Shown here in pieces: positions 26,784 to 36,448 of a DNA stretch of 64,000 bases. The stretch comes from Flavobacterium chryseum. GTDB lineage: Bacteria > Bacteroidota > Bacteroidia > Flavobacteriales > Flavobacteriaceae. Within the stretch, counting starts at the first letter, position 1. Each line of letters begins with the position of its first letter. The stretch lies in NCBI RefSeq assembly GCF_004362015.1, contig NZ_SNWW01000014.1, positions 1 through 64,000 on the forward strand, written 5' to 3'. The notes beneath the pieces are model-generated. The model did no database searches and had not been told where the DNA came from. It saw only the letters and a list, made by a program, of their open reading frames with translations. The translations under genes were made by a program, and so were the position numbers.

Positions 26784-28262
26784 ATGCCTTTATACAACTC
26801 ACAATCGCTAAAAATATACAACTCACTTTCGGGTGAAAAAGAAAGTTTCAAACCAATCCATGAAGGAAATGTTGGAATGTATGTTTGCGGACCTACAGTT
26901 TATAGCAATGTACACTTAGGAAATGTGAGAACGTTTATGTCTTTTGACGTGATATTCAGATACTTTTTGCATCTTGACTATAAAGTGCGTTACGTTCGAA
27001 ACATTACTGATGTCGGACATATTGTAGATGATGTTGATGAAGGTGAAGATAAAATTGCCAAAAAAGCACGTCTAGAGCAGTTAGAGCCAATGGAAGTTGT
27101 ACAGCGCTATACAGTAGATTTTCATGACATTTTAAAGTCATTCAATTTTTTACCGCCAAGCATTGAGCCAACGGCTACAGGACATATCATTGAACAAATT
27201 GAAATCATCAAAAAAATTATCGATACCGGAATTGGTTATGAAGCTAACGGATCGGTTTATTTTGATGTTGTAAAATATAACGAAACCAACAATTACGGAG
27301 TTTTAAGCGGCAGAAATATCGAAGATATGCTTGCCAATACCCGTGATCTTGATGGTCAGTCAGATAAAAGAAATCCACAGGATTTTGCACTTTGGAAAAA
27401 AGCAGAACCTGAACATATCATGAGATGGCCTTCGCCGTGGAGTGATGGTTTTCCGGGTTGGCATTTAGAATGTACAGCCATGAGCACCAAATATCTTGGC
27501 AACCATTTTGACATTCACGGAGGTGGAATGGATTTAAAATTCCCACACCACGAATGTGAAATCGCTCAAAATGAAGCTTGTACAGGTCAATCGCCAGTTA
27601 ATTACTGGATGCACGCTAATATGCTTACCTTAAATGGTAAAAAAATGGCAAAATCTACCGGAAATAACATTTTACCGGGCGAAATTTTAAGCGGAGAAAA
27701 CAATATTTTAAGCAAAGCTTTTTCGGCTTCTGTAACACGTTTCTTTATGTTACAAGCGCATTACAGAAGTATTTTAGATTTTTCTGATGATGCGATTGTT
27801 GCTGCAGAAAAAGGCTATAAAAGATTGATGGAAGCTGTAGATGCATTACCAGGTATTTCTGCAAGTGCAACAAGTTCTATTGATATTGTATCTTGGAAAC
27901 AATTGTGTTATGATGCAATGAATGACGATTTTAATACGCCAATTTTAATTGCACAATTATTTGAAGCCGTTCGTTTTATCAATTTATTGAAAGAAGGAAA
28001 AGAAACCATTTCTGCAGATGATTTAAAAAAATTTACAGCAGCAATTAATGCTTTTGTTTTTGATGTTTTAGGTCTGAGTGATGACAAAGTAGCTGATAGC
28101 AACAATGATAAATTAGAAGGCGTTGTAAATATGCTTATCGGAATGAGAAATCAAGCGAGAGCGGATAAAAACTTTGCTCTTTCTGATCAAATTCGTGATC
28201 AGTTAATTGCTTTAGGGATTCAGTTGAAAGATGGTAAAGAAGGTACAAGTTTTTCAATATAA
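26784..28262 (+). CDS. cysS: Cysteinyl-tRNA synthetase
   Basis: Charges tRNA(Cys) with cysteine; class Ia, 492 residues. HLGN, the HIGH equivalent, is at 44-47 after C35 of the zinc site (YVCGPTVYSNVHLG). The zinc-binding GWHLECTAM and the conserved FDIHGGGMDLKFPHHECEIA follow, and KMAKS at 287-291 is the KMSKS loop. The C-terminal domain is the usual helical anticodon-binding part. yidD starts 22 bp downstream and lgt 61 bp after that, which suggests one transcript for tRNA charging, membrane insertion and lipoprotein modification. Confidence 0.97.
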   Translation: MPLYNSQSLKIYNSLSGEKESFKPIHEGNVGMYVCGPTVYSNVHLGNVRTFMSFDVIFRYFLHLDYKVRYVRNITDVGHIVDDVDEGEDKIAKKARLEQLEPMEVVQRYTVDFHDILKSFNFLPPSIEPTATGHIIEQIEIIKKIIDTGIGYEANGSVYFDVVKYNETNNYGVLSGRNIEDMLANTRDLDGQSDKRNPQDFALWKKAEPEHIMRWPSPWSDGFPGWHLECTAMSTKYLGNHFDIHGGGMDLKFPHHECEIAQNEACTGQSPVNYWMHANMLTLNGKKMAKSTGNNILPGEILSGENNILSKAFSASVTRFFMLQAHYRSILDFSDDAIVAAEKGYKRLMEAVDALPGISASATSSIDIVSWKQLCYDAMNDDFNTPILIAQLFEAVRFINLLKEGKETISADDLKKFTAAINAFVFDVLGLSDDKVADSNNDKLEGVVNMLIGMRNQARADKNFALSDQIRDQLIALGIQLKDGKEGTSFSI

Positions 28263-28284
28263 TAAATTCAATTTCTAATAAATC

Positions 28285-28524
28285 ATGAAAGTAATAACTC
28301 CATTTGTTTTATTAGTACGTTTTTATCAAACTGCAATTTCACCCTTTACGCCAGCCAGCTGCAGGTTCGAACCAACTTGCTCTACTTATATGATTCAGGC
28401 GTTACAAATGCACGGATTATTTTATGGCGGCTATTTAGGAGTGAAACGAATTTTGAGCTGCCATCCCTGGGGAAGAACCGGTTACGATCCTGTTCCGGAA
28501 AAGAAATGTTCGCATAAAGATTAA
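28285..28524 (+). CDS. yidD: Membrane protein insertion efficiency factor YidD
   Basis: Small protein of 79 residues that assists YidC-dependent insertion of inner-membrane proteins. It shows the complete family signature: amphipathic LLVRFYQTAISPFTP, three conserved cysteines in CRFEPTCSTYMIQAL, GVKRILSCHPWG and GYDPVPEK. It sits between cysS and lgt and is probably co-transcribed with them; in many bacteria yidD is instead beside rnpA-yidC. Confidence 0.95.
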   Translation: MKVITPFVLLVRFYQTAISPFTPASCRFEPTCSTYMIQALQMHGLFYGGYLGVKRILSCHPWGRTGYDPVPEKKCSHKD

Positions 28525-28585
28525 CTTTAAATAAAGACAGACTGTTTTTTAAATATTTATTTTTACAATACAAAACACATAATAT

Positions 28586-29518
28586 ATGACACAGGCCTTA
28601 AATATCATTTGGAATCCTTCAGAAGGAATCGATTTAGGATTTTTCATGATTCGCTACTACAGTTTAATGTTCGTAATCGCTTTCGGATTAGGTTGGTTTA
28701 TAATGAAGAAAATTTTCGAACGCGAAAATGAATCTTTAGACAAATTAGATTCTTTATTTGTCTGGACTGTTTTAGCTACTTTAATTGGCGCACGTTTAGG
28801 TCACGTTTTGTTTTATGACTGGGAATATTTTAGAAATCATTTACTTGAAATCTTTTTACCGGTTAGATTCGAACCAAAATTTGAATTCACAGGTTTTCAG
28901 GGTTTAGCAAGTCACGGTGCTGCAATTGCAATTATTATTGCAATGTATTATTACAGTAAAAAGGTCTTGAAACGTCCTTTATTATGGATTTTAGACCGAG
29001 TTGTTATTCCAGTTGCAAGCGGTGCCATTTTTGTTCGTTTAGGAAATTTTTTCAATTCTGAAATTATCGGTCACGAAACAACTTCTGCATTCGGAATTCG
29101 TTTTTTACATGATAAATTCAGTAAAGCTGAAGCTGTAAATGCAACACAAATTACAAATCCAAAAGAGGCTTACACAGCAATAGCAACAGACCCTAAATTT
29201 GCTGATTTATTGGCTCAGGTTCCTGCAAAACACCCAACGCAATTATACGAAGGATTTTGCTACATCTTTGTATTTGCAATTTTATACTTCTTGTATTGGA
29301 AAACAAACGCCAGACTTCGATCAGGATATTTATTCGGATTATTTTTAGTGCTTTTATTTTTAGTTCGTTTTATCGTGGAATTTGTAAAAGAGAGTCAAGG
29401 CGGAATTGAAGAAGAATTAGGCTTATTCTCGACAGGGCAATGGCTAAGTATACCTTTTATCATCATAGGTCTTTTCTTTATCATTAGAGCCAAAAGAAAT
29501 CCTTTATCAGCTTCTTAA
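28586..29518 (+). CDS. lgt: Prolipoprotein diacylglyceryl transferase
   Basis: Inner-membrane enzyme that transfers diacylglyceryl from phosphatidylglycerol to the lipobox cysteine of prolipoproteins. The 310-residue protein has about seven hydrophobic segments. Conserved elements are FMIRYYSLMFVIAFGLGW, GARLGHVLFYDW, GLASHGAAIAI (the essential His-Gly), VRLGNFFNSEIIGHETT (the Lgt signature) and HPTQLYEG. The long loop between the signature and HPTQLYEG (about 35 residues) fits Bacteroidetes Lgt. It is the last gene of the cysS-yidD-lgt group and is followed by a terminator. Confidence 0.96.
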   Translation: MTQALNIIWNPSEGIDLGFFMIRYYSLMFVIAFGLGWFIMKKIFERENESLDKLDSLFVWTVLATLIGARLGHVLFYDWEYFRNHLLEIFLPVRFEPKFEFTGFQGLASHGAAIAIIIAMYYYSKKVLKRPLLWILDRVVIPVASGAIFVRLGNFFNSEIIGHETTSAFGIRFLHDKFSKAEAVNATQITNPKEAYTAIATDPKFADLLAQVPAKHPTQLYEGFCYIFVFAILYFLYWKTNARLRSGYLFGLFLVLLFLVRFIVEFVKESQGGIEEELGLFSTGQWLSIPFIIIGLFFIIRAKRNPLSAS

Positions 29519-29536
29519 TTTATAGTTCAAAATATA

Positions 29537-29573
29537 AAATCCCGACATCTTTTAGATATCGGGATTTTTTTTT
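29537..29573. terminator. Bidirectional terminator between lgt and the PagL-like gene
   Basis: AAATCCCGACATC and GATATCGGGATTT form a stem with one G-T type mismatch around TTTTA, followed by eight or more T. It lies between convergent genes. Confidence 0.88.
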
Positions 29574-30186
29574 ATAAAGAATATGAGATTCCCATTTCAA
29601 TATTTTTAGTATTATAACCAGCGTTGCTATTTCCTAAACCTGCATTTGAAACATGCCGGATATTTGGTCTAATGTCAAATCTAAGTCTTTGTATTTTTGC
29701 AGAAAAACCAATCGCCAACACATCAGCAAAAGCAAGACCTTCAGACATTCTTTCTGTTTCTTTATCATTTATCATCGGGCCAATACTTCCTAAAACATAA
29801 AAAGAACAACTTTTACCAATAGGCTTTCTGACCAAAAAACCAATATTTAAGACATATTCATGAACATTCTTTAACTGCGTATATTCAGCTCGTTTATTAA
29901 TATAATCTGGTTCTTCTGGTTTTACAAAATAGAAATTTAATAATTGATGTGAACCAAAATTAACTTCCGGCTGAACTAAGATTTCGTATTGAAAATGTTT
30001 GGTTTCTTTTAACCGATAGTACAATTGCAGTTTATAAAAATGATTTGTAAACGTGTAATCTTTATTATTGAATTCGCTTCCAAATCCGTAGTTAAAACCA
30101 ATGGCAAACTTGCTTTGCTCTACCTGTGCATGCATCTTAAACAAACACAAAAGAAAAAATACATATAGCAATAATTTTCTAATCAT
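29572..30186 (-). CDS. Outer-membrane acyloxyacyl hydrolase, PagL-like lipid A deacylase candidate
   Basis: Exported beta-barrel protein of 204 residues, signal ending near MHAQ, C-terminal residue pattern MGISYSL. Strands alternate through the whole mature part. Near the C-terminus RHVSNAGLGNSNAGYNT resembles the PagL active-site segment (H-x-SNA...NxGxN); H178 and S180 would be the catalytic pair, with E197 a possible third residue. PagL-type enzymes remove the 3-O acyl chain of lipid A in the outer membrane. The rest of the barrel is divergent, so activity is inferred from the motif. It is a single gene, convergent with lgt. Confidence 0.72.
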   Translation of the reverse strand: MIRKLLLYVFFLLCLFKMHAQVEQSKFAIGFNYGFGSEFNNKDYTFTNHFYKLQLYYRLKETKHFQYEILVQPEVNFGSHQLLNFYFVKPEEPDYINKRAEYTQLKNVHEYVLNIGFLVRKPIGKSCSFYVLGSIGPMINDKETERMSEGLAFADVLAIGFSAKIQRLRFDIRPNIRHVSNAGLGNSNAGYNTKNIEMGISYSL

Positions 30187-30218
30187 AAACCACTTTTAAT
30201 TAGTTTAAATATAGCACA

Positions 30219-30252
30219 AAAAAAGATCCGGCGAATACCGGATCTTTTTAAT
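30219..30252 (-). terminator. Terminator after secDF
   Basis: AAAAAGATCCGG and CCGGATCTTTTT form a 12-bp stem around CGAATA, with a T run on the minus strand. Confidence 0.85.
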
Positions 30253-30273
30253 TAAATATGTTGAAGCAAATAA

Positions 30274-33249
30274 TTATGCTTTATTGTGCTTGTCTTCGAT
30301 TGTATGTTTATCATCTTTAGAAATCGTGTCAACCAATACTGGCGTAGCGATAAATAATGAAGAATAAGTACCTACAACAATACCAACCAACATCGCAAAG
30401 ATAAATCCTCTAATCGATTCTCCACCGAAGATAAACATTGTTAACAATACAATGATCATCATTAATGAAGTATTCAACGTTCTTGACAATGTAGTATTAA
30501 TAGAAGCATTTACGATATCTTCGAAACTACCTTTACGGTTTCCGATAATAAATTCTCTAATTCTATCAAATACAATTACAGTATCGTTCATTGAGTAACC
30601 AATTACAGTAAGAATTGCAGCGATAAAGTGTTGATCCATTTCCATGTGGAATGGCATGAATTTATAACATAAAGAGTAAATTCCTAATACGAAGATTACG
30701 TCATGCGCAACAGCGGCGATCGCACCTAATGAATATTGCCATTTACGGAAAGATACCATTAAGTATAAGAAAATTGCTGCCATAGCACCAAGAACTGCCC
30801 AGTATGAATTTGTTTTGATATCTTCAGAAATAGAAGCTCCAACTTTAGAAGCCTGTAAAACTCCAACTTTCTTACCATCATAAGTATTGGTGAATTTGTT
30901 ATAAGAAGTATTAGGATAATATTTCTTTAACGCAGCATATAATTTTTGATTTACTTCTTCATCAACCGCTACTCCATCTTCTTGGATTTTGTATTTAGTT
31001 GTGATTTTCAATTGATCATCATCACCTAAAATTTTAGCCTCAACAGGAGTTCCGAAAGCAGCAGATAATTCATCTGAAACTACAGTTGCATCAACTGGTT
31101 TTTCAAATTTAACCTGGAAAGTTCTTCCTCCAACAAAATCAACACCCTGATCTAATCCGTTAACGAAGAAGATAGAAATTAAACTTACTACAACTACAAT
31201 AGAAGAGAAGATGTAAGTGAATTTTTTAATTTTAATAAAGTCAAAGTGGAAATTAGTAAACCAGTTTTTAGTAATATTTGTAGAGAAAGTCAAATCAGCT
31301 TTTCTTGCAATATTTCTATCAATAAAGATTCTAGCGATAAAAATTGATGTAAACATTGAAGTTACGATACCAATTAATAAAGTTAAAGCAAAACCTTTGA
31401 TTGGTCCTGTTCCAAAGATAAACAAGATTGCTCCAGTTAAAACGTGTGTTACGTTCGCATCAATGATAGAACGCATTGCTCCGTGCCATCCGTAAGATGT
31501 AGCAACTGCTTCAGATAATGATTTACCTTCACGCAATTCCTCTTTCGCTCTTTCAAATATAATAATGTTCGCATCTACCGCAGTACCTAATGTAAGTACG
31601 ATACCTGCAATACCTGGTAATGTTAATACAAAACCAAAACTTGCCATAATTCCGAATAAGAAAAGTAAGTTTAATAATAAAGCAAGATTAGCATATAAAC
31701 CAGCTTTACCATAATAGAATACCATCCATAAACAAACTAATAAAAATCCTAATACAGATGAAATTGTTCCTGCATCAATTGCAGCCTGACCTAAAGATGG
31801 TCCTACAACTGTTGACTGAATAATATCTGCAGAAGCCGGTAATTTACCTGCGTTTAATACGTTAGCTAAATCCTTAGTTTCAGCAACATCAAAAGAACCT
31901 GTAATTTCAGATCTTCCTCCTGCGATTGGACCACTAGTAACTCCAGGAGCAGAATATACGATATTATCTAAAACAATAGCGATATAACTTTTTTGAGAAA
32001 AAGCTCTTCCTGTTAATTCTTCCCAAACTTTAGCTCCCTGACTGTTCATTTGCATAGAAACAGCTGGTTTACCCATTTGGTCAAATGTATCTTTTGCATC
32101 AGTTACAAGACCACCATTCATAGCTGGTACATTGTCTCTGTTTCCTTTTAAAGCATATAATTCAACAACTTCAATATCTTTTTGTTTTGCATCTTTGATA
32201 GTAGTTGGTTTACTCCAAACAAATTTTGCATAATGTTGATCAGCAGCTAATAAAACTCTGATATCTGCTCTTTTTAAGTATGAATTTACAACAGCAGTAT
32301 CTTTTGGTGCGAAGTAACCTAAAACTGGTCCGCCACCTTGACCTAAAATTTTGTCAAATAATGGATTGTTTCCTTTTTTAGCTTCAGTAGAATCTTTAGT
32401 ATCAGTTAATAAAGCATTCAATGAATCATTAGCAACAGTTTTAGTTTCAGTTGTTTTGATTTCAGTCTTTTTTAATGCTTCGTTTGCAGCAACTAAAAAG
32501 TTCCCGATTTCTTCCATTTTATAAGTTTCCCAGAACTCTAATTGAGCTTTTCCACCTAATAATTTTTTAATTCTGTCTACATCTTTAGCACCAGGAAGTT
32601 CAACTAAAATTCTTCCTGAAGAAGCACCTAATTTTTGAATGTTTGGTTGTGTTACTCCAAATTTATCAATACGCTCTCTTAATACTTTGTAAGCACTTTC
32701 GATAGACTCATCAACTTTTTTTCTAATTACTCTTTGTGCTTGCGCATCAGTCATTTCAAAAGCGATTCCACCTTCTCCTTGTAAGTTTCTGTTAGCAAAA
32801 ATTTCTGGAGATGCTAATTTTTTAGTTCCATTTGAATTTGCATCAAAAGCTTCAAAAAACTTATCTAAATAAGTTTTATTTCCTTCTAAATTTGCAGTCG
32901 CATCAGCTAAAGATTTATTAAAAATCGGATCTTTAGAATTGTTTGCTAATCCTTTTAAAACGTCTTTAATAGAAATTTGAAGAATAACGTTGATTCCTCC
33001 TTCTAAGTCAAGACCTTTATTGATTTGTTTGTTTTTTACTTCGTTATAAGTAAAATCCGTAAATCCAAGGTTTACAACTTTTTCTTTACCAATAGAATCT
33101 AAATATTTTAGCTCTTTATCAGGATTATCTCCTGCAAAAGCTTTAGCTTCACTTTTGACATTACTTGCCACATAAGTGAACGAAAGTTGGTAAATACTTA
33201 CCAATGCAAATAGAATTGCGAAAAATTTAATAAGTCCTTTATTCTGCAT
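30274..33249 (-). CDS. secDF: Fused protein translocase subunit SecDF
   Basis: Proton-driven accessory translocase that pulls preproteins across the inner membrane after SecYEG. This 991-residue protein fuses SecD (about 1-640) and SecF (about 660-990), as usual in Bacteroidetes. Visible features: one N-terminal helix, GLDLEGGINVILQI, the large periplasmic P1 domain, GKAGLYANLALLLNLLFLFG, GTAVDANIIIFERAKEELRE (SecD D5 motif), then SecF VDFVGGRTFQVKF and GYSMNDTVIVFDRIRE. An insertion rich in Lys/Thr/Asp at about 255-300 is typical of Flavobacteriia. It is monocistronic with its own promoter and terminator. Confidence 0.97.
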   Translation of the reverse strand: MQNKGLIKFFAILFALVSIYQLSFTYVASNVKSEAKAFAGDNPDKELKYLDSIGKEKVVNLGFTDFTYNEVKNKQINKGLDLEGGINVILQISIKDVLKGLANNSKDPIFNKSLADATANLEGNKTYLDKFFEAFDANSNGTKKLASPEIFANRNLQGEGGIAFEMTDAQAQRVIRKKVDESIESAYKVLRERIDKFGVTQPNIQKLGASSGRILVELPGAKDVDRIKKLLGGKAQLEFWETYKMEEIGNFLVAANEALKKTEIKTTETKTVANDSLNALLTDTKDSTEAKKGNNPLFDKILGQGGGPVLGYFAPKDTAVVNSYLKRADIRVLLAADQHYAKFVWSKPTTIKDAKQKDIEVVELYALKGNRDNVPAMNGGLVTDAKDTFDQMGKPAVSMQMNSQGAKVWEELTGRAFSQKSYIAIVLDNIVYSAPGVTSGPIAGGRSEITGSFDVAETKDLANVLNAGKLPASADIIQSTVVGPSLGQAAIDAGTISSVLGFLLVCLWMVFYYGKAGLYANLALLLNLLFLFGIMASFGFVLTLPGIAGIVLTLGTAVDANIIIFERAKEELREGKSLSEAVATSYGWHGAMRSIIDANVTHVLTGAILFIFGTGPIKGFALTLLIGIVTSMFTSIFIARIFIDRNIARKADLTFSTNITKNWFTNFHFDFIKIKKFTYIFSSIVVVVSLISIFFVNGLDQGVDFVGGRTFQVKFEKPVDATVVSDELSAAFGTPVEAKILGDDDQLKITTKYKIQEDGVAVDEEVNQKLYAALKKYYPNTSYNKFTNTYDGKKVGVLQASKVGASISEDIKTNSYWAVLGAMAAIFLYLMVSFRKWQYSLGAIAAVAHDVIFVLGIYSLCYKFMPFHMEMDQHFIAAILTVIGYSMNDTVIVFDRIREFIIGNRKGSFEDIVNASINTTLSRTLNTSLMMIIVLLTMFIFGGESIRGFIFAMLVGIVVGTYSSLFIATPVLVDTISKDDKHTIEDKHNKA

Positions 33250-33375
33250 TATTACTAAAAATTAATTATGTTTTATTGTTTGTTTTTGTTTTAAAGTCCC
33301 ATAAAATAAGCCCTGACATCATTTTTTTAAACTAAAAAACTAAATCACGAGTTACCACATTTTTTTTAAATCGAG

Positions 33376-33406
33376 CAAATATATAATTAACGAAAAGATT
33401 AACCAA
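33376..33406 (-). promoter_or_regulatory. Predicted secDF promoter
   Basis: On the minus strand TTG (33406-33404) is followed after 20 nt by TATATTTG (33383-33376), a full match to the Bacteroidetes -7 element. The leader to the secDF ATG would be about 120 nt. Confidence 0.65.
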
Positions 33407-33429
33407 TTTATTTATTAATTAATCTCAAA

Positions 33430-33456
33430 AAAAAGACTGCAAAAGTGCAGCCTTCT
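33430..33456 (-). terminator. Terminator after mdh
   Basis: On the minus strand GGCTGCA-CTTT-TGCAGTC (one G-T pair) is followed by eight T. Confidence 0.78.
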
Positions 33457-33475
33457 CCTTTTTTTATCATTTTTA

Positions 33476-34411
33476 TTATACTAAAATCGATTTTAGAGCG
33501 TCATTCATACCTCTAACTGCATCTGCACTTTTAGCAAACAAAGCCTTCTCCTGGTCGTTTAACTGAATATCTAAAATTTCTTCTACTCCGTTTTTACCAA
33601 TTATACAAGGTACTCCAATACATATATCGTTTTGACCATATTCTCCTTCTACAAAAACAGAACAAGCAATCATTTTCTTTTGGTCATTTAAAATGCTATC
33701 TACTAAATATGCAACAGAAGCTCCTGGTGCGTACCATGCAGAGGTTCCTAAAAGACCTGTAAGTGTTGCTCCTCCTACCATTGTATCAGCAGCTACTTTT
33801 TGTAATTCTTCTTCTGAAAGGAATTCAGTAACCGGAATTCCGTTATAAGATGCTAAACGCGTTAACGGAATCATAGTGGTATCACCGTGACCTCCAATTA
33901 CCATTGCAGAGATATCATTTGCAGGTTTATCTAAAGCTAAAGACAAATAAGTTCTAAAACGAGAACTGTCTAACGCCCCACCCATACCAATAATTCTGTT
34001 TTTTGGCACTCCTGTCGATTTTAAAGCTAAATAGGTCATAGTATCCATAGGATTAGAAACTACAACTATTATGGTATCCGGTGAAAATTTTAATACATTT
34101 TCAGCAACTGTTTTTACAATTCCTGCATTTATACCAATTAATTCTTCACGAGTCATTCCCGGTTTTCTCGGAATTCCTGACGTAATAACCACTACATCAC
34201 TTCCGGCAGTTTTTGAATAATCGTTGGTTACGCCAGATACTTTGGTATTAAACCCCGTATTTGTGGCACATTGCATAATATCTAATGCTTTCCCTTCGGC
34301 AAAACCTTCTTTAATATCCAACAACACTACTTCGCTTGCAATTCCTCTATAAGAAATAACATCTGCGCATGTAGCTCCAACATTTCCTGCTCCTACAATG
34401 GTAACTTTCAT
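33476..34411 (-). CDS. mdh: Malate dehydrogenase
   Basis: NAD-dependent oxidation of malate to oxaloacetate in the TCA cycle. The 311-residue protein is of the LDH-like MDH group. It has the nucleotide-binding GAGNVGAT at residues 7-14, an Asp ending the second strand (VVLLDI) that favours NAD over NADP, the RKPGMTREEL mobile loop with substrate-binding arginines, VVSNPMDTMTYLA, and the catalytic histidine in GGHGDTTMIPL. It is followed by a terminator and separated from gyrB by a palindromic repeat. Confidence 0.96.
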   Translation of the reverse strand: MKVTIVGAGNVGATCADVISYRGIASEVVLLDIKEGFAEGKALDIMQCATNTGFNTKVSGVTNDYSKTAGSDVVVITSGIPRKPGMTREELIGINAGIVKTVAENVLKFSPDTIIVVVSNPMDTMTYLALKSTGVPKNRIIGMGGALDSSRFRTYLSLALDKPANDISAMVIGGHGDTTMIPLTRLASYNGIPVTEFLSEEELQKVAADTMVGGATLTGLLGTSAWYAPGASVAYLVDSILNDQKKMIACSVFVEGEYGQNDICIGVPCIIGKNGVEEILDIQLNDQEKALFAKSADAVRGMNDALKSILV

Positions 34412-34440
34412 ATTTTATACTTTATCGGTTATTTTTTTAT

Positions 34441-34505
34441 GTTTATTTGTTTAATCGTTTATTTGGTTAATCGATTAAACGGTTAAACAAATAAACAACG
34501 AAACC
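34441..34505. repeat. Palindromic GTTTATTTGTTTAATCG repeat between gyrB and mdh
   Basis: GTTTATTTGTTTAA (34441-34454) and TTAAACAAATAAAC (34483-34496) are perfect 14-bp inverted arms; TTAATCGATTAA (34467-34478) is a nested palindrome. It belongs to the same family as 15965-16140 and 26715-26780. Confidence 0.65.
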
Positions 34506-34507
34506 TT

Positions 34508-36448
34508 TTAAGCGTCAATATTTGCGTAAACTGCATTTTTCTCAATAAATTCTCTACGTGGCGGTACTTCATCTCCCATCAACATTGAAAAAACTCTGTC
34601 GGCTTCAGCTAAACTATCGATTGTTACCTGACGTAAAGTTCTGAAACTTGGATCCATCGTGGTTTCCCATAATTGCTCCGCGTTCATCTCTCCAAGACCT
34701 TTATAACGTTGAATAGCAGCACTTCCTCCCATTCTCTCATTCGCCTGATCGCGTTGAACGTCATTCCATGCATATTCCTTTTTATTTCCTTTTTTAACTA
34801 AATATAAAGGTGGTGCAGCAATGTATACGTGACCTTCTTCGATCAATTCTTTCATGAAACGGAAGAAGAACGTTAATATTAAGGTAGAAATGTGACTACC
34901 ATCGACATCGGCATCACACATGATGATTACCTTATGATATCTTAATTTTTCAAGATTTAATGCTTTACTGTCTTCTGCAGTACCAACGGTAACTCCTAAA
35001 GCAGTAAAGATGTTACGAATCTCTTCGTTTTCGAATACTTTATGGTGCATCGCTTTCTCCACATTCAAAATCTTACCACGTAATGGTAAAATCGCCTGAA
35101 ATGCACGGTCACGACCTTGTTTTGCTGTTCCACCAGCCGAATCTCCCTCGACAAGGTAAACTTCACATCTTGCAGGATCCTGCTCAGAACAATCTGAAAG
35201 TTTTCCTGGCAATCCACCGCCACCCATAACGGTTTTACGCTGTACCATTTCACGTGCTTTTTTCGCAGCGTGACGAGCCTGAGCAGCTAAAATTACTTTT
35301 TGAATAATGATACGGGCATCATTTGGATTTTCTTCCAAATAATTTTCTAACATTTCTCCAACTGCCTGAGAAACCGGAGAAACAACTTCTCTGTTCCCTA
35401 ATTTTGTTTTTGTCTGACCTTCGAATTGTGGTTCTGCAACTTTTACCGAAATAATAGCTGTTAATCCTTCACGGAAGTCATCTCCCGCAATTTCGAATTT
35501 CAATTTATCCAACATTCCAGAGGCATCTGCATATTTCTTAAGTGTTCTTGTCAAACCACTTCTAAAACCTTGTAAATGCGTTCCTCCTTCGTGAGTATTA
35601 ATATTATTTACATAAGAGAAAATATTCTCTGTATAACTTGTATTATAAATCAAGGCAACTTCAACCGGAATTTCTCCTTTTTCGTTATCCATGCTGATAA
35701 CGTGAGAAATAATTGGCTCACGGTTACCATCTAAGTAGCGAATGTATTCTTTTAGACCTTCATCAGAATGAAAAACTTCAACTTTAAATTCACCTTTGTC
35801 ATCAACTTCTCTTTTGTCAGTAAAGGTAATTGTGATTCCTTTATTTAAGAAAGAAAGCTCACGCATACGTGCTGATAAAGTATCATAAGAAAACTCAGTA
35901 GTCTGAGTAAAGATAGTATCGTCCGGGTAAAAAGTCTGGCGTGTACCTCTTTTATCTGTTTCTCCGATTTGTTTAACCGGATACATTGCTTTACCTCTTT
36001 CGTATTCTTGCTCGTAAATTTTTCCGTCTCTGAAAACCGTAGATTTCATATGAATAGAAAGTGCATTTACTACAGAAACTCCAACCCCGTGTAAACCTCC
36101 TGAAACTTTATAAGAATCTTTATCAAATTTACCTCCGGCACCAATTTTAGTCATTACAACCTCAAGTGCTGAAACTCCTTCTTTTTTATGTAAATCAACT
36201 GGAATACCACGACCGTTATCTTCAACTGTTACCGAACCGTCTTCGTTAATTGCAACACCAATAGTATCACAATGTCCTCCCATCGCCTCATCAATAGAGT
36301 TATCAACAACCTCATAAACCAAATGATGTAGCCCTCGAACCCCCACATCTCCAATATACATCGATGGACGCATTCTTACGTGCTCCATTCCTTCTAATGC
36401 CTGAATACTATCTGCTGAATAATTGTTCTTCTTGATTTCTTCGCTCAT
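34508..36448 (-). CDS. gyrB: DNA gyrase subunit B
   Basis: ATPase subunit of gyrase, which introduces negative supercoils. The 646-residue protein has the GHKL ATPase domain (EVVDNSIDEAMGG, VEDNGRGIPVD, GGLHGVGVSVVNALS), a transducer domain, the Toprim domain (LVEGDSAGGTAKQGRDR, IIMCDADVDGSHI) and the C-terminal QRYKGLGEMNAEQLWETTMD. IYNTSYTENIFSYVNNINTH fits GyrB rather than ParE. A TATATTTG -7 element lies on the minus strand at 36494-36487, but no -33 TTG is evident. Confidence 0.96.
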   Translation of the reverse strand: MSEEIKKNNYSADSIQALEGMEHVRMRPSMYIGDVGVRGLHHLVYEVVDNSIDEAMGGHCDTIGVAINEDGSVTVEDNGRGIPVDLHKKEGVSALEVVMTKIGAGGKFDKDSYKVSGGLHGVGVSVVNALSIHMKSTVFRDGKIYEQEYERGKAMYPVKQIGETDKRGTRQTFYPDDTIFTQTTEFSYDTLSARMRELSFLNKGITITFTDKREVDDKGEFKVEVFHSDEGLKEYIRYLDGNREPIISHVISMDNEKGEIPVEVALIYNTSYTENIFSYVNNINTHEGGTHLQGFRSGLTRTLKKYADASGMLDKLKFEIAGDDFREGLTAIISVKVAEPQFEGQTKTKLGNREVVSPVSQAVGEMLENYLEENPNDARIIIQKVILAAQARHAAKKAREMVQRKTVMGGGGLPGKLSDCSEQDPARCEVYLVEGDSAGGTAKQGRDRAFQAILPLRGKILNVEKAMHHKVFENEEIRNIFTALGVTVGTAEDSKALNLEKLRYHKVIIMCDADVDGSHISTLILTFFFRFMKELIEEGHVYIAAPPLYLVKKGNKKEYAWNDVQRDQANERMGGSAAIQRYKGLGEMNAEQLWETTMDPSFRTLRQVTIDSLAEADRVFSMLMGDEVPPRREFIEKNAVYANIDA

